DNA of 64,000 nt from an uncultured Prevotella sp. Its GTDB lineage: Bacteria; Bacteroidota; Bacteroidia; Bacteroidales; Bacteroidaceae. A model generated the notes under the pieces. It had not been told where the DNA came from. It was given only the letters and a program-made list of their open reading frames with translations, and ran no database searches. A program made the translations under genes and the position numbers. Shown piece after piece: positions 8,164 through 16,028 of the stretch. Each line of letters opens with the position of its first letter. The stretch's first letter is position 1. The DNA is taken from the NCBI GenBank assembly GCA_902495455.1, contig CABUXJ010000003.1:1-64000 (forward strand), read 5' to 3'.

Positions 8164-9099
8164 TCATAGTCCTTTGGCGGCTCTTTCCGCCATCGCACGC
8201 TCCACATCGGCACGTAAAAGCAAGTTTCTTACACCAACTTTTTTCTTTTCTATGCAATAAACTTTGGTGACATGGTGGATGTTTGCTTTGGACAGTCCGT
8301 ATTTCTCTGACACCTCATCAACGGTGCAATACCGTTCATCTGCCATCAAGTCCATCTGCCGCAGTTCCGCAAGGTGTGTCTTTGAATAATAGGTGATGCC
8401 GTATTCCTTCTTAGTGGGAATACTGTGGCGGTATGCGTAGGCACGAATGGCGGTCGGCTTCATGCCGAATTCCTCGAACACCTGTTCCGTGGTGAGCCAT
8501 TCGGTGATAGTAGAGGTGTCAACGGTCAGCCCGAGACATTCCTCCACATGGCTTTTGCTGTAATAGTTCTTTCCAGCAATGCGACACATGGGTATCTGGT
8601 TACGCTTGGCGGTTGTGTAAAGCCACATCTGCTTTACTTTATAAATAGACATCACCTCCTCGCCAGAAAGGTAAGTCAAAGGCTCGTCAGAAACAGGTGC
8701 GGTTTCCTGCTTCTTCTGATGCTGCTTAAGAATTGTTGGCTTCGGTCGGTTGCCGAACACTACCTTATTATAAGGGTTACCCTCCAGCATGGATTCAATT
8801 TCAGCACGGCGGACTATTGCCATGCGGCTGCTGATGCGTGAGGCTTTCAGCTTGCCTTGTGCAACGAGCTTATAAATGTACTGGCGCGAGCAGCCCATTA
8901 GGATTGCCGCCTTGGAGAAGGTGAGGTACTCCTGCTGCCCCAGTCCTATAACTGGTTCTACTGCCTTGAGGAAATCTTCATTCCTTTTCTTTCTCTCTTT
9001 CTTGGCTTCGTCGGCACAACTGACGGAGCAATACTTCTGCTTTCCGCTGTTGGCGGTGAACTCCCTGCCGCAAAATGCGCATCTTCTTGTCTTCTTCAT
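8164..9099 (-). CDS. Multi-HTH DNA-binding protein with N-terminal zinc motif, 311 aa
   Basis: Begins with a zinc-ribbon-like CxxC...CxxxC pattern (CAFCGREF and KYCSVSC, about residues 8-29). Then come several HTH_17-type units: LTFSKAAILMGCSRQYIYKL (about 58-77), LSGEEVMSIYKVKQMWLYTT (about 144-163), LTTEQVFEEFGMKPTAIRAY (about 202-221) and CTVDEVSEKYGLSKANIHHV (about 256-275). Four tandem HTHs in one chain could bind a row of sites, for example the repeated GTCA boxes upstream at 9160-9270. It is divergent from nothing and heads the element on the right. Likely a regulator or recombination directionality factor; the exact role is inference. Confidence 0.8.
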   Translation of the reverse strand: MKKTRRCAFCGREFTANSGKQKYCSVSCADEAKKERKKRNEDFLKAVEPVIGLGQQEYLTFSKAAILMGCSRQYIYKLVAQGKLKASRISSRMAIVRRAEIESMLEGNPYNKVVFGNRPKPTILKQHQKKQETAPVSDEPLTYLSGEEVMSIYKVKQMWLYTTAKRNQIPMCRIAGKNYYSKSHVEECLGLTVDTSTITEWLTTEQVFEEFGMKPTAIRAYAYRHSIPTKKEYGITYYSKTHLAELRQMDLMADERYCTVDEVSEKYGLSKANIHHVTKVYCIEKKKVGVRNLLLRADVERAMAERAAKGL

Positions 9100-9450
9100 T
9101 CTTCCCTTATTTTAATGTTTTACACTCTTTTCTGTGTATTCCATCGGGAAGTGAACGGAAGTCAATTATTGTCACCTGTCGTCAACCTGTTTAACCTTTG
9201 TGACAACTTTCGCATTTTGCCCAGCCTTTTGTCTCTGTATGTGAACCGTTGTCAACCATTGTCGTCAGACTTGAATTTTGTGGCAAAAATAAAGCCCCGT
9301 ATATTCACCGCGATAGAAATACGTCACAAAATTATACGGAAAATGTCGAAGCACCAAAAACTGACTGCGAAGTGTTAAAATCTAAACAATGTTGATAGTC
9401 AATGGTTTATTTACAAGTATTTCTCATTGTGTGCAGTTGGTTACACCCTT
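9100..9450. other. Right end region of the mobile element with repeated GTCA boxes
   Basis: No gene. Between about 9150 and 9275 the words TTGTCACCTG, GTCGTCAACCTG, TTGTCAACC and TTGTCGTCAG recur, giving five GTCA-type boxes in 120 bases upstream of the multi-HTH gene. They could be its operators or arm sites for the integrase. The attachment site should lie near 9380-9450, but no repeat partner was found at the left end. Confidence 0.45.
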
Positions 9451-10380
9451 CTAAATACAATCAGAAAATGCATAACTACTGATGCTTGTCACAGAATTAG
9501 GTATAGTGATTGATGTAAGACTGCTACAACCATGAAAAGCATAATGACCGATGCTTGTCACAGAATTAGGTATAGTGATTGATGCAAGACTGCTACAATT
9601 CTCAAAAGCATAACTACTAATGCTTGTCACAGAATTAGGTATAGTGATTGATGCAAGACTGCTACAATTCTTAAAAGCATAACTACTAATGCTTGTCACA
9701 GAATTAGGTATAGTGATAGAAGTAAGGCTATTACAACCTTTAAATGCACCACTACCGATGCTTGTCACAGTATTCGGAATAGTAAATGACGTCATTCTAT
9801 TGTAGGAGAAAGCATACATTCCAATACTTGTCACTGTATTAGGAATAGTAAATGAAGATTCGGCCTTTCCACAAGGACAATATATTATAGTCGTTATATC
9901 TATGTCATAAACAACGCCATCAATGGATGTATAATGCTTATCACTTGCATATAGTAACCCATCTGTATTAACATTCACATCTTTTAAATTGGGGCAATCT
10001 CCAAAAACAGAGCCATCCATATTTTTTAACGACTTGGGGATTGTGATTGACGTCAAACTAGAGCAGCCATCAAAAACAGAACGGCCAAAGCTCCTTATTG
10101 TATTTGGTATTGTGATTGATGTCATATTCGCGCAACCAGCAAATGATTCATCACCTATACTTTTAACAGTATAATTAATTTTTTTATTAGAACCTATAGT
10201 CCCATAAAGAAAATTTTCTGGTATTACGATATTACCTTCATACTTATTGGGTCCAGACACGACCTCTGCTGTTCCTTTTTCTTCATTGAGATTATAATAT
10301 ATCCCATTAATTTCAGTTTTTGCCCCAACTCCTGTCGTAAGACACGAGAGCAATAATAAAACAAGTAATTTAATTTTCAT
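9451..10380 (-). CDS. BspA-like leucine-rich repeat protein, probably C-terminally truncated, 309 aa
   Basis: Secreted surface protein with a signal peptide (MKIKLLVLLLLSCLTTGVGA) and Treponema-type LRRs of 23 residues with the core SLTSITIPNSVTSIxxYAFxxC. A short non-repeat part (21-75) precedes about eight repeats, interrupted near 130-165 by a linker. The last four repeats are almost identical at the DNA level with a 69-bp period (9470-9760), so copy number may vary by recombination. The stop falls inside a repeat (SDCI), before any C-terminal T9SS tail that such proteins normally carry, right where the mobile element appears to begin. The gene therefore looks cut off by insertion or rearrangement. 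Related proteins bind host matrix or other bacteria. Confidence 0.85.
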   Translation of the reverse strand: MKIKLLVLLLLSCLTTGVGAKTEINGIYYNLNEEKGTAEVVSGPNKYEGNIVIPENFLYGTIGSNKKINYTVKSIGDESFAGCANMTSITIPNTIRSFGRSVFDGCSSLTSITIPKSLKNMDGSVFGDCPNLKDVNVNTDGLLYASDKHYTSIDGVVYDIDITTIIYCPCGKAESSFTIPNTVTSIGMYAFSYNRMTSFTIPNTVTSIGSGAFKGCNSLTSITIPNSVTSISSYAFKNCSSLASITIPNSVTSISSYAFENCSSLASITIPNSVTSIGHYAFHGCSSLTSITIPNSVTSISSYAFSDCI

Positions 10381-10427
10381 TTTTCTTTTTGGTTATGAAA
10401 AAGGCGTGCACCATTCTTTTTGCTTGC

Positions 10428-10553
10428 CTTTATCTTAGGTACCGCCAAGTGACCTTCACGTATAACAAGCACAGAATAGTCCACGCCTAATCAGCGTGAA
10501 CTTCCAGTCTGCTTGTCCTCATACGTTTGAATTTTGGCGGTTTCAAGATAAAG
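10428..10553 (-). ncRNA. Candidate structured RNA: 126-nt nested hairpin
   Basis: Five stems nest without conflict: 10428-10436 with 10545-10553, 10441-10448 with 10534-10541, 10458-10463 with 10521-10526, 10465-10471 with 10510-10516, and 10478-10486 with 10494-10502 (one wobble). The result is a rod with two internal loops, of the general shape of 6S-type RNAs or a long leader. It lies 47 bases upstream of the LRR gene. On the minus strand a weak promoter (TTG, 19 bases, TACGAT) precedes it. It was not identified as a known family; the strand is inferred from that promoter. Confidence 0.5.
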
Positions 10554-11049
10554 AGAACAAGAGCTAAAAGCTCAATATCGTATTTAAATATATGTTCGTT
10601 TCAAGTAAAACAGAATGGAAACGCTTTCTCGGTTATTTTTTTATTGTTTTGTTTTTTTGTTGTAGGTTTGAAGATTTCCTCTCCCCAACTTTCTACCGAC
10701 AGCAGATGCGCCACCGGTATCCGCGTTCGCGTCTCTATCCTTTGTCGTTTTCCGTTTGTTACCTCCTTTTTAAATGGTTATACTACTTAATTGTCAATTT
10801 ATCACGTCAGGGGCCTTTCACTTATCTTAGTGTGTAGTTCTAAAGATAATAAAAACGCAACTGACATGGCAAAGGTAGCAATAAAATCCGATAATTTCAC
10901 TCCTTGGGGAGGTATATTTTCAATAATGAAAGTATTTGCCCCATTCGTTTTACGATAGCAAGAGGAATGTAGGTTGCGTAATGACGGTCTTTTGTGTGTC
11001 ATGTCCGGTTGAATATCAATATTGATTTTACCCTCACGAAATCGTCACT
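10554..11049. other. Non-coding stretch without recognised feature
   Basis: Low GC, several short unrelated open frames on both strands, none with a start signal or recognisable domain. It may hold remnants of the genes that flanked the LRR gene before rearrangement. Confidence 0.4.
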
Positions 11050-11530
11050 TTATGATGACGGATGCAGAATTCAGGACAACAAAAAACCGACTGCTGTCAG
11101 GAAAATTCCGAATTCAAGGGCAAAAATCCGGGGGACTTTTGAAAAATTTTCGGACGTGGGCGCAAATTTTAAAATCTCGCGGACATAAAAATCGGGGGAT
11201 TTTTGAGGAGTTTTTAGTGCATATTTTTCGGGATTTTTGCATAATGCTATGTTTCAGACACTTACGAAAAGCGGTGGTCGTATTGCCGTGGAGTGGAGGT
11301 GACGTCGGGGGCAGATTGGTCTGCCGTAAGGCCCTTACGGGGTTGCAACGAGGGCCTCGTTGTGTTGCAACGGGACCGCCGTTGCAATGCCGGGAGCACG
11401 CCGTTGTGACCCAACGGGGCCCTTACGGCAAGACAAGGGGTGCTCTTTTGCTCTTTTTCGGGCATCAAAAAGTCGTGAAGTTTTGAGAAATTGAGAAGTC
11501 GTAAGGGCCTTACGGGGGCGCGGCGGTGTG
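11050..11530 (+). repeat. Composite intergenic repeat, copy 1 (family A)
   Basis: Contains in order a block around TTTTGAAAAATTTTCGGACG and TCTCGCGGACA, then the palindromes GCCGTAAGGCCCTTACGG (11320-11337) and TTGCAACG...CGTTGCAA, then GGGGCCCTTACGGCAAGAC, then the tail CTCTTTTTCGGGCATCAAAA and GTCGTGAAGTTTTG. The same blocks in the same order recur near 60740-61270 and, inverted, at 46549-47090. Confidence 0.75.
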
Positions 11531-11826
11531 CGGTCGAGGATTTTTTTGCATGCCGGACAGAGACGCCGGCATGCAATGAGGGCCTTGTTGGGGTGTGGAA
11601 TATTGAATTTCGGAGGTTTTTCAAAAGCATGTTTTGTAAAGAATGATGACAGCAGAAGACGTTTGAAACAAACGCAGACGGGGTTAAGACAGGCACAAAC
11701 GCGGCAGAGACATACGCCACGGACGGGCGTGTGTCTCTGCCGCGTTTGTCATGAGAAGAGTCTATCAAAATGCGCACGAAACGCATGGCAACACCCTCTC
11801 AACGTCTTTATGCCACCGTGTCACTG

Positions 11827-13401
11827 TCATTCCGTCAAGTCGCGCTCGCCGTCGGCGGCCGGAGCGGACGTGATAGACGTCTGTGTGCGGCCGATGTAGC
11901 TCTTTGAGGCGTCGATGGCGATGAGCACTCCGTCGGGCACGCCGGACGGTGAGGCGTGATAGCGGAAGGTCGTCACGCGACTGGGGTGACGGCCGAGATA
12001 GGTTAGCCGGCCGTCGGTCGGGTCCATCCACCACACATCCTTCTCGCCGCCGCTGATTTTCGTAAGGTCGACGGTCATGTCGCGGCCCGTATGGTTGTAG
12101 ACAAGGAGATAGTCGCTGCCTCGCGTGGCCAGGAGGCGGTCGTAGCGCACGCCGTTGTTGCGGACCGCGGTCTGGTCGGGGATACGGTCGAAATAGGGCA
12201 ACGAGAGCATGAGATGCCGCAGATATTTCATCTGATTGTAGCCCGGATCGTCCAATGCCCGATACCACGGGTGGCTGTCGCCGTCGGCAAAATAGGCGCC
12301 GGTGACGCCCGGACGGGCAAACTGCATGATGGAGTTGTTGCCGTAGGTATGGCCGCAGGAGCCGGCGAAGACTGACCAGTAGGCATAACGGCGTACGTCG
12401 AGGGCCGTCCAACGCGGTTCGCTGCCGTCGTGGAGTCCCTGCGGGATGCCTTCATAGGACGGTTCGCCGTCGAGAACGGGTTTCAGCGGACGGTGCTGCC
12501 ATGCCGAATCGACATACATCCAGGAGTCCTCTTCGGTCCCGTCGGGTATGGGATAATGCTTGTTGCCCATGCGCTGGCCGTAGCGACGATGACCGCTCTG
12601 GAACATGTTGAAGTCCAGCCAAGGGCGGTCATTGAACCATTTGGCCGACGTCGTGCGTCCCCGCGGATGGAAAGTCATCAGGTGGTTGGGGTCGAGAGAC
12701 TTTATCGTCGTGGCCAGCGTGTCCCACACCGCCGTGCGCACGCTGCCCTCGATGTCGCCTCCGATGATCCATACGATGTTCTTCTTGCGGCCGTAGCGTT
12801 CGGCAAGGAAACGACCGTAGCGGACGGCCTTGGCCTCATCCATGTGGCCGGCCTTGACCAGCCCGCCCCAGATACAGACCATACCGACATATATGCCGTG
12901 GCGGGCGGCGCAGTCGACGATGTAGTCCATGTGGTCCCAATAGCCGTAGGACAGGTTCGGGGAGGGAGGAGGGAGGAGCGTGGAGGGAGAAATGTCCCCT
13001 GCACTTGAAGCATTTCTCCCTCCTCCCTCCACACTCCTCCCTCCTCCCTCCACACTCCTCCCTCCACGAACCTGTCCTCCGAACTCAAAATCCGGCGTCA
13101 TGGACATCTGTCCGTAGGCGTTGAAGGCGGGCACGCCGTTGACGACCTGCACCTGCACGACGTTATATCCGGCCTCGGCACATCGCGCGAGATAGTGCTC
13201 AGCCTCATCGCGATTCAGGCGCTCAGGCAACAGCCAACCCGTGTCGGCCAGCCAGAAGAAGGGTGTGCCGTCGGCATGGCACAGAAAGCGGCCGTTGTCC
13301 GACACTTCAAGACGGCCGTTGTCCCACGGTCTCGTAGCACCGAAGGCGACCGACGTCACGGACATGAAGGACATGATGAGAATAAGATATCGCTGTTTCA
13401 T
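11827..13401 (-). CDS. GH140-like (DUF4038) glycoside hydrolase, apiosidase-type, with in-frame repeat insertion
   Basis: Secreted (beta/alpha)8 glycoside hydrolase; GH140 enzymes are known as apiosidases in rhamnogalacturonan-II breakdown. Signal peptide at residues 1-21, then the DUF4038 domain from about 30 (FLCHADGTPFFWLADTGW, near-universal at the start of this family) to about 400, with candidate acidic catalytic residues in WIIGGDIEG and VLDGEPSYEG, and a C-terminal beta-sandwich (PF12904-like, about 425-505). The start at 13401 was chosen at the signal peptide. Residues about 110-150 (GGRSVEGGG repeats, then PPPSPN) are encoded by a palindromic repeat of 123 bp at 12952-13074 that keeps the frame; the same repeat family lies in an intergenic region at 34050-34151. 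No susCD pair accompanies it, so substrate is uncertain. Confidence 0.85.
   Translation of the reverse strand: MKQRYLILIMSFMSVTSVAFGATRPWDNGRLEVSDNGRFLCHADGTPFFWLADTGWLLPERLNRDEAEHYLARCAEAGYNVVQVQVVNGVPAFNAYGQMSMTPDFEFGGQVRGGRSVEGGGRSVEGGGRNASSAGDISPSTLLPPPSPNLSYGYWDHMDYIVDCAARHGIYVGMVCIWGGLVKAGHMDEAKAVRYGRFLAERYGRKKNIVWIIGGDIEGSVRTAVWDTLATTIKSLDPNHLMTFHPRGRTTSAKWFNDRPWLDFNMFQSGHRRYGQRMGNKHYPIPDGTEEDSWMYVDSAWQHRPLKPVLDGEPSYEGIPQGLHDGSEPRWTALDVRRYAYWSVFAGSCGHTYGNNSIMQFARPGVTGAYFADGDSHPWYRALDDPGYNQMKYLRHLMLSLPYFDRIPDQTAVRNNGVRYDRLLATRGSDYLLVYNHTGRDMTVDLTKISGGEKDVWWMDPTDGRLTYLGRHPSRVTTFRYHASPSGVPDGVLIAIDASKSYIGRTQTSITSAPAADGERDLTE
12952..13074. repeat. GGAGGGAGGAG palindromic repeat inside the GH140 gene (family F)
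   Basis: Bounded by CAGGTTCG (12952-12959) and CGAACCTG (13067-13074), with arms rich in GGAGGGAGGAGTGTGGAGGG and a centre GAAATG...CATTTC. It is 123 bp, exactly 41 codons, so it does not break the reading frame. A related copy is at 34050-34151. Confidence 0.8.
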
Positions 13402-13500
13402 AATTTTTCGATTGTATTGCGGTAAATAAATGAACACTGTTAATTGATATGACGTAAACGCTAAAACGCTGAAACGCAAAATTATAAGGTAAGGATGGAT

Positions 13501-13594
13501 AATTCAACGCAAAGAGCGCAAAGACGCAATGATAATCTCCCGTTACAGCAGATTTAAAATCATCTTTGCGTCTTTGCGCTCTTTGCGTTGAATT
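13501..13594. repeat. AACGCAAAG inverted repeat (family C), likely terminator
   Basis: A perfect 29-bp inverted repeat built of CAACGCAAAGAGCGCAAAGA (arms 13501-13529 and 13566-13594) lies between the Bax-inhibitor gene and the GH140 gene. It could end the upstream transcript. Related sequences occur at 23707, 42531, 44117, 47097 and near 55750. Confidence 0.75.
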
Positions 13595-13614
13595 AAGGAT
13601 CGGTTCGTGATACC

Positions 13615-14334
13615 TTAGTCCCTCTTTCCAAAGATGCGAAGCAGATAGAGGAACAGGTTGACGAAGTCCAGATAGAGCGACAGCGCGCCCAGCAGAGCTA
13701 TCTTCTGAGCTGTCTCGCCCGTGTCCTCGGCCATCATGAGCATCTGCTTGATCTTCTGAGTGTCGTATGCGGTCAGTCCGACGAACACCAGGACACCGAT
13801 GTAGCTGACGATGAGCTGCAGACCGGTGCTACGCAGGAAGAGGTTGACCACGGTGGCTATGATCAGACCGATGAGTGCCATCATCAGCATCTTGCCCATG
13901 CCTGAAAGGTCCTTCTTGGTCGTATAACCGACGAAAGCCATCGCGGCAAACGTGCCTGCGGTAATGAAGAACACGTTGGCGATGGACGACATCGTGTATG
14001 CAAGGAATATCACCGACAGCGTGGCACCGTTGATGACAGAGTATAGCACAAACATCAGCGTCGCCACGGACAACGACAGACGGTTGATGGCGGCACTAAG
14101 GCCGATGACAAGGGCAAACTCTCCGATGATAAGACCGAAGAAGAGCATCTTGTTCATCAGTATGGCGGACAATATCGCCGGGCTGGTGGCCACGCCATAA
14201 GCCGTGAAACCGGTTATCACAAGGGCCATCGTCATCCACAGATATACCTTTCTCATCAGTGCCGGAAATGCGGCGGACAGATAGAGTTCTCTGTCTCTTG
14301 AGGCGCTTTCAACGCCAAAATCACTGTAATTCAT
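13615..14334 (-). CDS. Bax inhibitor-1/YccA family membrane protein, 239 aa
   Basis: Inner-membrane protein of the TMBIM/BI-1 family, members of which are pH-dependent calcium leak channels or FtsH modulators. Seven hydrophobic segments follow a 25-residue cytoplasmic N-terminus (about 27-47, 55-75, 83-103, 110-130, 140-160, 166-186, 205-228). The family Asp pair region is seen as VGLTAYDTQKIKQM. Length matches the family. A -7 element TATCTTTG lies at 14430-14437 on the minus strand, giving a leader of about 90 bases. Physiological role in this group is not settled. Confidence 0.93.
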   Translation of the reverse strand: MNYSDFGVESASRDRELYLSAAFPALMRKVYLWMTMALVITGFTAYGVATSPAILSAILMNKMLFFGLIIGEFALVIGLSAAINRLSLSVATLMFVLYSVINGATLSVIFLAYTMSSIANVFFITAGTFAAMAFVGYTTKKDLSGMGKMLMMALIGLIIATVVNLFLRSTGLQLIVSYIGVLVFVGLTAYDTQKIKQMLMMAEDTGETAQKIALLGALSLYLDFVNLFLYLLRIFGKRD

Positions 14335-14429
14335 ATTCTTTTATGTTTTATACGTTCGTCTTCGTGCAACAACCGTGCCAGCAATGGCGTCACCGTCAGA
14401 CGCATCGGCCGCACGCAGGCACTTCTTTG

Positions 14430-14437
14430 CAAAGATA
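14430..14437 (-). promoter_or_regulatory. -7 element TATCTTTG for the BI-1 gene
   Basis: Perfect TAnnTTTG on the minus strand, about 95 bases from the start codon. No clear TTG at -33. Confidence 0.5.
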
Positions 14438-14532
14438 GGGATTATTTCCCGACTTCACGGGAAAGCATGTCATAAAAAACAATAAAAGCCTCCGTAAAAG
14501 CCCACTTATCAGATTATTCGGAATAAATTGGC

Positions 14533-14540
14533 TATCTTTG
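14533..14540 (+). promoter_or_regulatory. -7 element TATCTTTG for the GNAT gene
   Basis: Perfect TAnnTTTG 63 bases before the GNAT start at 14604; the -33 region is poor. Confidence 0.5.
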
Positions 14541-14603
14541 CATAATGTAAGCATTTTCTTTGCAACAAATGATTAAGTAACAATTGTCTAATAACAACAG
14601 AAC

Positions 14604-15185
14604 ATGAACGAAAATATCACTCTGCGCCCCGGCAGACCGGAGGATGCGCCCGAGATTGCACGACTGATCATCATGGCTATGACCGACGAATGTTGCCGCC
14701 ATTTCTATGGCCCGAGCCACACGCTCGACGATTTCCACCGTCTCATAACGCGCCTCGCCGCCGACAGCGACACGCAATACAGCTACGAAAACACCATCTG
14801 CGCCGTCGACACACGTGAGGACCGCATCGCCGGCATCAGCGTCAGCTACGACGGCGCACGGCTGATGGAGCTGCGACAGAGGTTCATCGAGGGCGCCATC
14901 CGCGACTTCGGCATCGACCACAGCACTATGGAACCGGAGACCCAGGCGGGCGAACTCTATCTCGACTCACTCGCCGTGTGGCCCGCCTATCGCGGACACG
15001 GCATCGCAACGCTGCTCCTCAAGGCGACAGCGGAGAAGGCGCGACAGATGGGTTGCGGCCCGCTCGGTCTGCTCGTCGACGAGGGGAACCCGCGCGCGGA
15101 GCGACTATATAATAATGTGGGATTCAGATACGTGAACGACAGCACGTGGGGCGGTCATCGAATGAGGCATCTGCAGATGGGGTGA
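14604..15185 (+). CDS. GNAT family N-acetyltransferase, 193 aa
   Basis: Transfers an acyl group from acyl-CoA to an amine. The GNAT fold is seen from the N-terminal ITLRPGRPEDAPEIARLI strand-helix to the acetyl-CoA pyrophosphate loop WPAYRGHGIATLLL (Q/RxxGxG/A, about 131-144) and the C-terminal NPRAERLYNNVGFRYV. The insertion between strands 1 and 4 (about 30-110) is larger than in small GNATs. Single gene with its own promoter; a repeat block follows its stop. Substrate unknown. Confidence 0.88.
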   Translation: MNENITLRPGRPEDAPEIARLIIMAMTDECCRHFYGPSHTLDDFHRLITRLAADSDTQYSYENTICAVDTREDRIAGISVSYDGARLMELRQRFIEGAIRDFGIDHSTMEPETQAGELYLDSLAVWPAYRGHGIATLLLKATAEKARQMGCGPLGLLVDEGNPRAERLYNNVGFRYVNDSTWGGHRMRHLQMG

Positions 15186-15195
15186 TAAGAGACCG

Positions 15196-15425
15196 AAAAA
15201 CCACCCCAACCCCAACAAAAACCCACCCCAGCCCAACTAAAACCCACCCCAATCCTCCCGAAGGGAGGGAGCTTAGTATGCTTACAAGTGAAGTAGCAGT
15301 CATTTATTGGATATATAAATGTCTGATACGCGACAATACTTACGCAAAAGCATACCAAGCCCCCTCCCTTTGGGAGGGCTGGGGTGGGTTTTAGTTGGGC
15401 GGGGGTGGTTTTTGGGAGGGTTTTA
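15196..15425. repeat. CCCTCCC/GGGAGGG repeat pair (family B)
   Basis: ACCCCAACCCCAACAAAAAC and CCAATCCTCCCGAAGGGAGG on the left are mirrored by CCCTCCCTTTGGGAGGGCTG and GGGTGGGTTTTAGTTGGG on the right, around an AT-rich centre ending in GCTTA/TAAGC-like sequence. It fills the space between the convergent GNAT and nuclease genes. Copies: 46403-46540 and 61466-61600. Confidence 0.8.
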
Positions 15426-15426
15426 G

Positions 15427-16020
15427 TTATACCGTCATTTCGTCAGAGAAGTGAAGTTTCACCCCTGTTGCTTTAAGAAACTTCACCGACAGATTTTTCC
15501 TGAGAGCGTCATTGCGCGGTACGCTGCGATTGAAGACGGCACAAGCATCCACACTGACTACATCCGTTATCTCAACTCCGACCCGGCGACATCGGTCGCG
15601 CACCTCCTCAAAAGTGAGCTGCAACTGGCGGCTCGCTTTCTCATAATTATCCTTTATGGCCTGCGGAGTCTTGTTGGCGGCATTTGACTTAAACTCTACG
15701 AAATGCACATTGACAGTTGTCAGCAGGGCACAATCGCACTTGCTGTCCTTGGCGAAAAGCACGCCGTCAATATGCCAAAGGAAGGTTTCGCGACCGCCGG
15801 AGTTCTTGATGCACAACACTTTGTCACTTCCGATACCGTCGGTGTCATGCAAAAAGACCGAATGGCCGGCCACACTGTCGTCATACACATACAGTCTGCC
15901 CCGACTGTCGCACTCAAACAGTTCGTTGAGCAAATCCTCATCATACTTGACTGCCTTGAACTTCTCGTTGTCATCAAATGCCCTACGCAACCGAAGTTGC
16001 ACAACCGGAGTGAAGTCCAT
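15427..16020 (-). CDS. PD-(D/E)XK-like nuclease partner of the adjacent ATPase, 197 aa
   Basis: No named family was recognised. The central segment reads DSKCDCALL then VHFVEFKS: Asp96, 12 residues, Glu109-x-Lys111, which is the D-X(n)-E-X-K arrangement of restriction-type nucleases. Helices flank the core (about 10-36 and 120-150: NYEKASRQLQLTFEEVRDRC). The ATG at 16020 lies 8 bases after the ATPase stop; a GTG at 16038 would overlap that gene by 10 bases. Either way the two are one transcription unit. By analogy with other ATPase-nuclease pairs, the ATPase may sense a target and license cleavage. Nuclease assignment rests on motif and position only. Confidence 0.65.
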   Translation of the reverse strand: MDFTPVVQLRLRRAFDDNEKFKAVKYDEDLLNELFECDSRGRLYVYDDSVAGHSVFLHDTDGIGSDKVLCIKNSGGRETFLWHIDGVLFAKDSKCDCALLTTVNVHFVEFKSNAANKTPQAIKDNYEKASRQLQLTFEEVRDRCRRVGVEITDVVSVDACAVFNRSVPRNDALRKNLSVKFLKATGVKLHFSDEMTV

Positions 16021-16028
16021 AGGCCCCG

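Larger units (their letters stand above)
950..9440. mobile_element. Integrative mobilizable element, MobV/DUF3987/tyrosine-integrase type
   Basis: Seven same-strand genes form a typical Bacteroidales mobilizable module: MobV relaxase, DUF3987 primase-like protein, VirE-N protein, small HTH (excisionase-like), membrane protein, tyrosine integrase and a multi-HTH regulator. No conjugation (tra) genes are present, so it would need a helper ICE or plasmid, as NBU-type elements do. Its codon use and base composition are more AT-rich than the argG-glnN part of the window. Ends are estimates: the left end lies between the hairpin at 934 and the mob stop at 1053, and the right end near the LRR gene stop at 9451. 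No direct-repeat att pair could be identified by eye. The element as a class is well supported; exact limits are not. Confidence 0.8.

Noticed and set aside
9470..9760. Regular 69-bp repeats that might suggest a CRISPR array
   Set aside because: The units are adjacent without spacers and encode 23-residue LRRs in frame.
11262..11786. Open frame of 174 codons in the repeat region
   Set aside because: It lies within the composite repeat, is not conserved between copies and has no start signal.
14341..14600. Search for a tRNA gene as an integration target in this and other gaps
   Set aside because: No cloverleaf, TTCRA loop or anticodon arm could be built; no tRNA is reported anywhere in the window.
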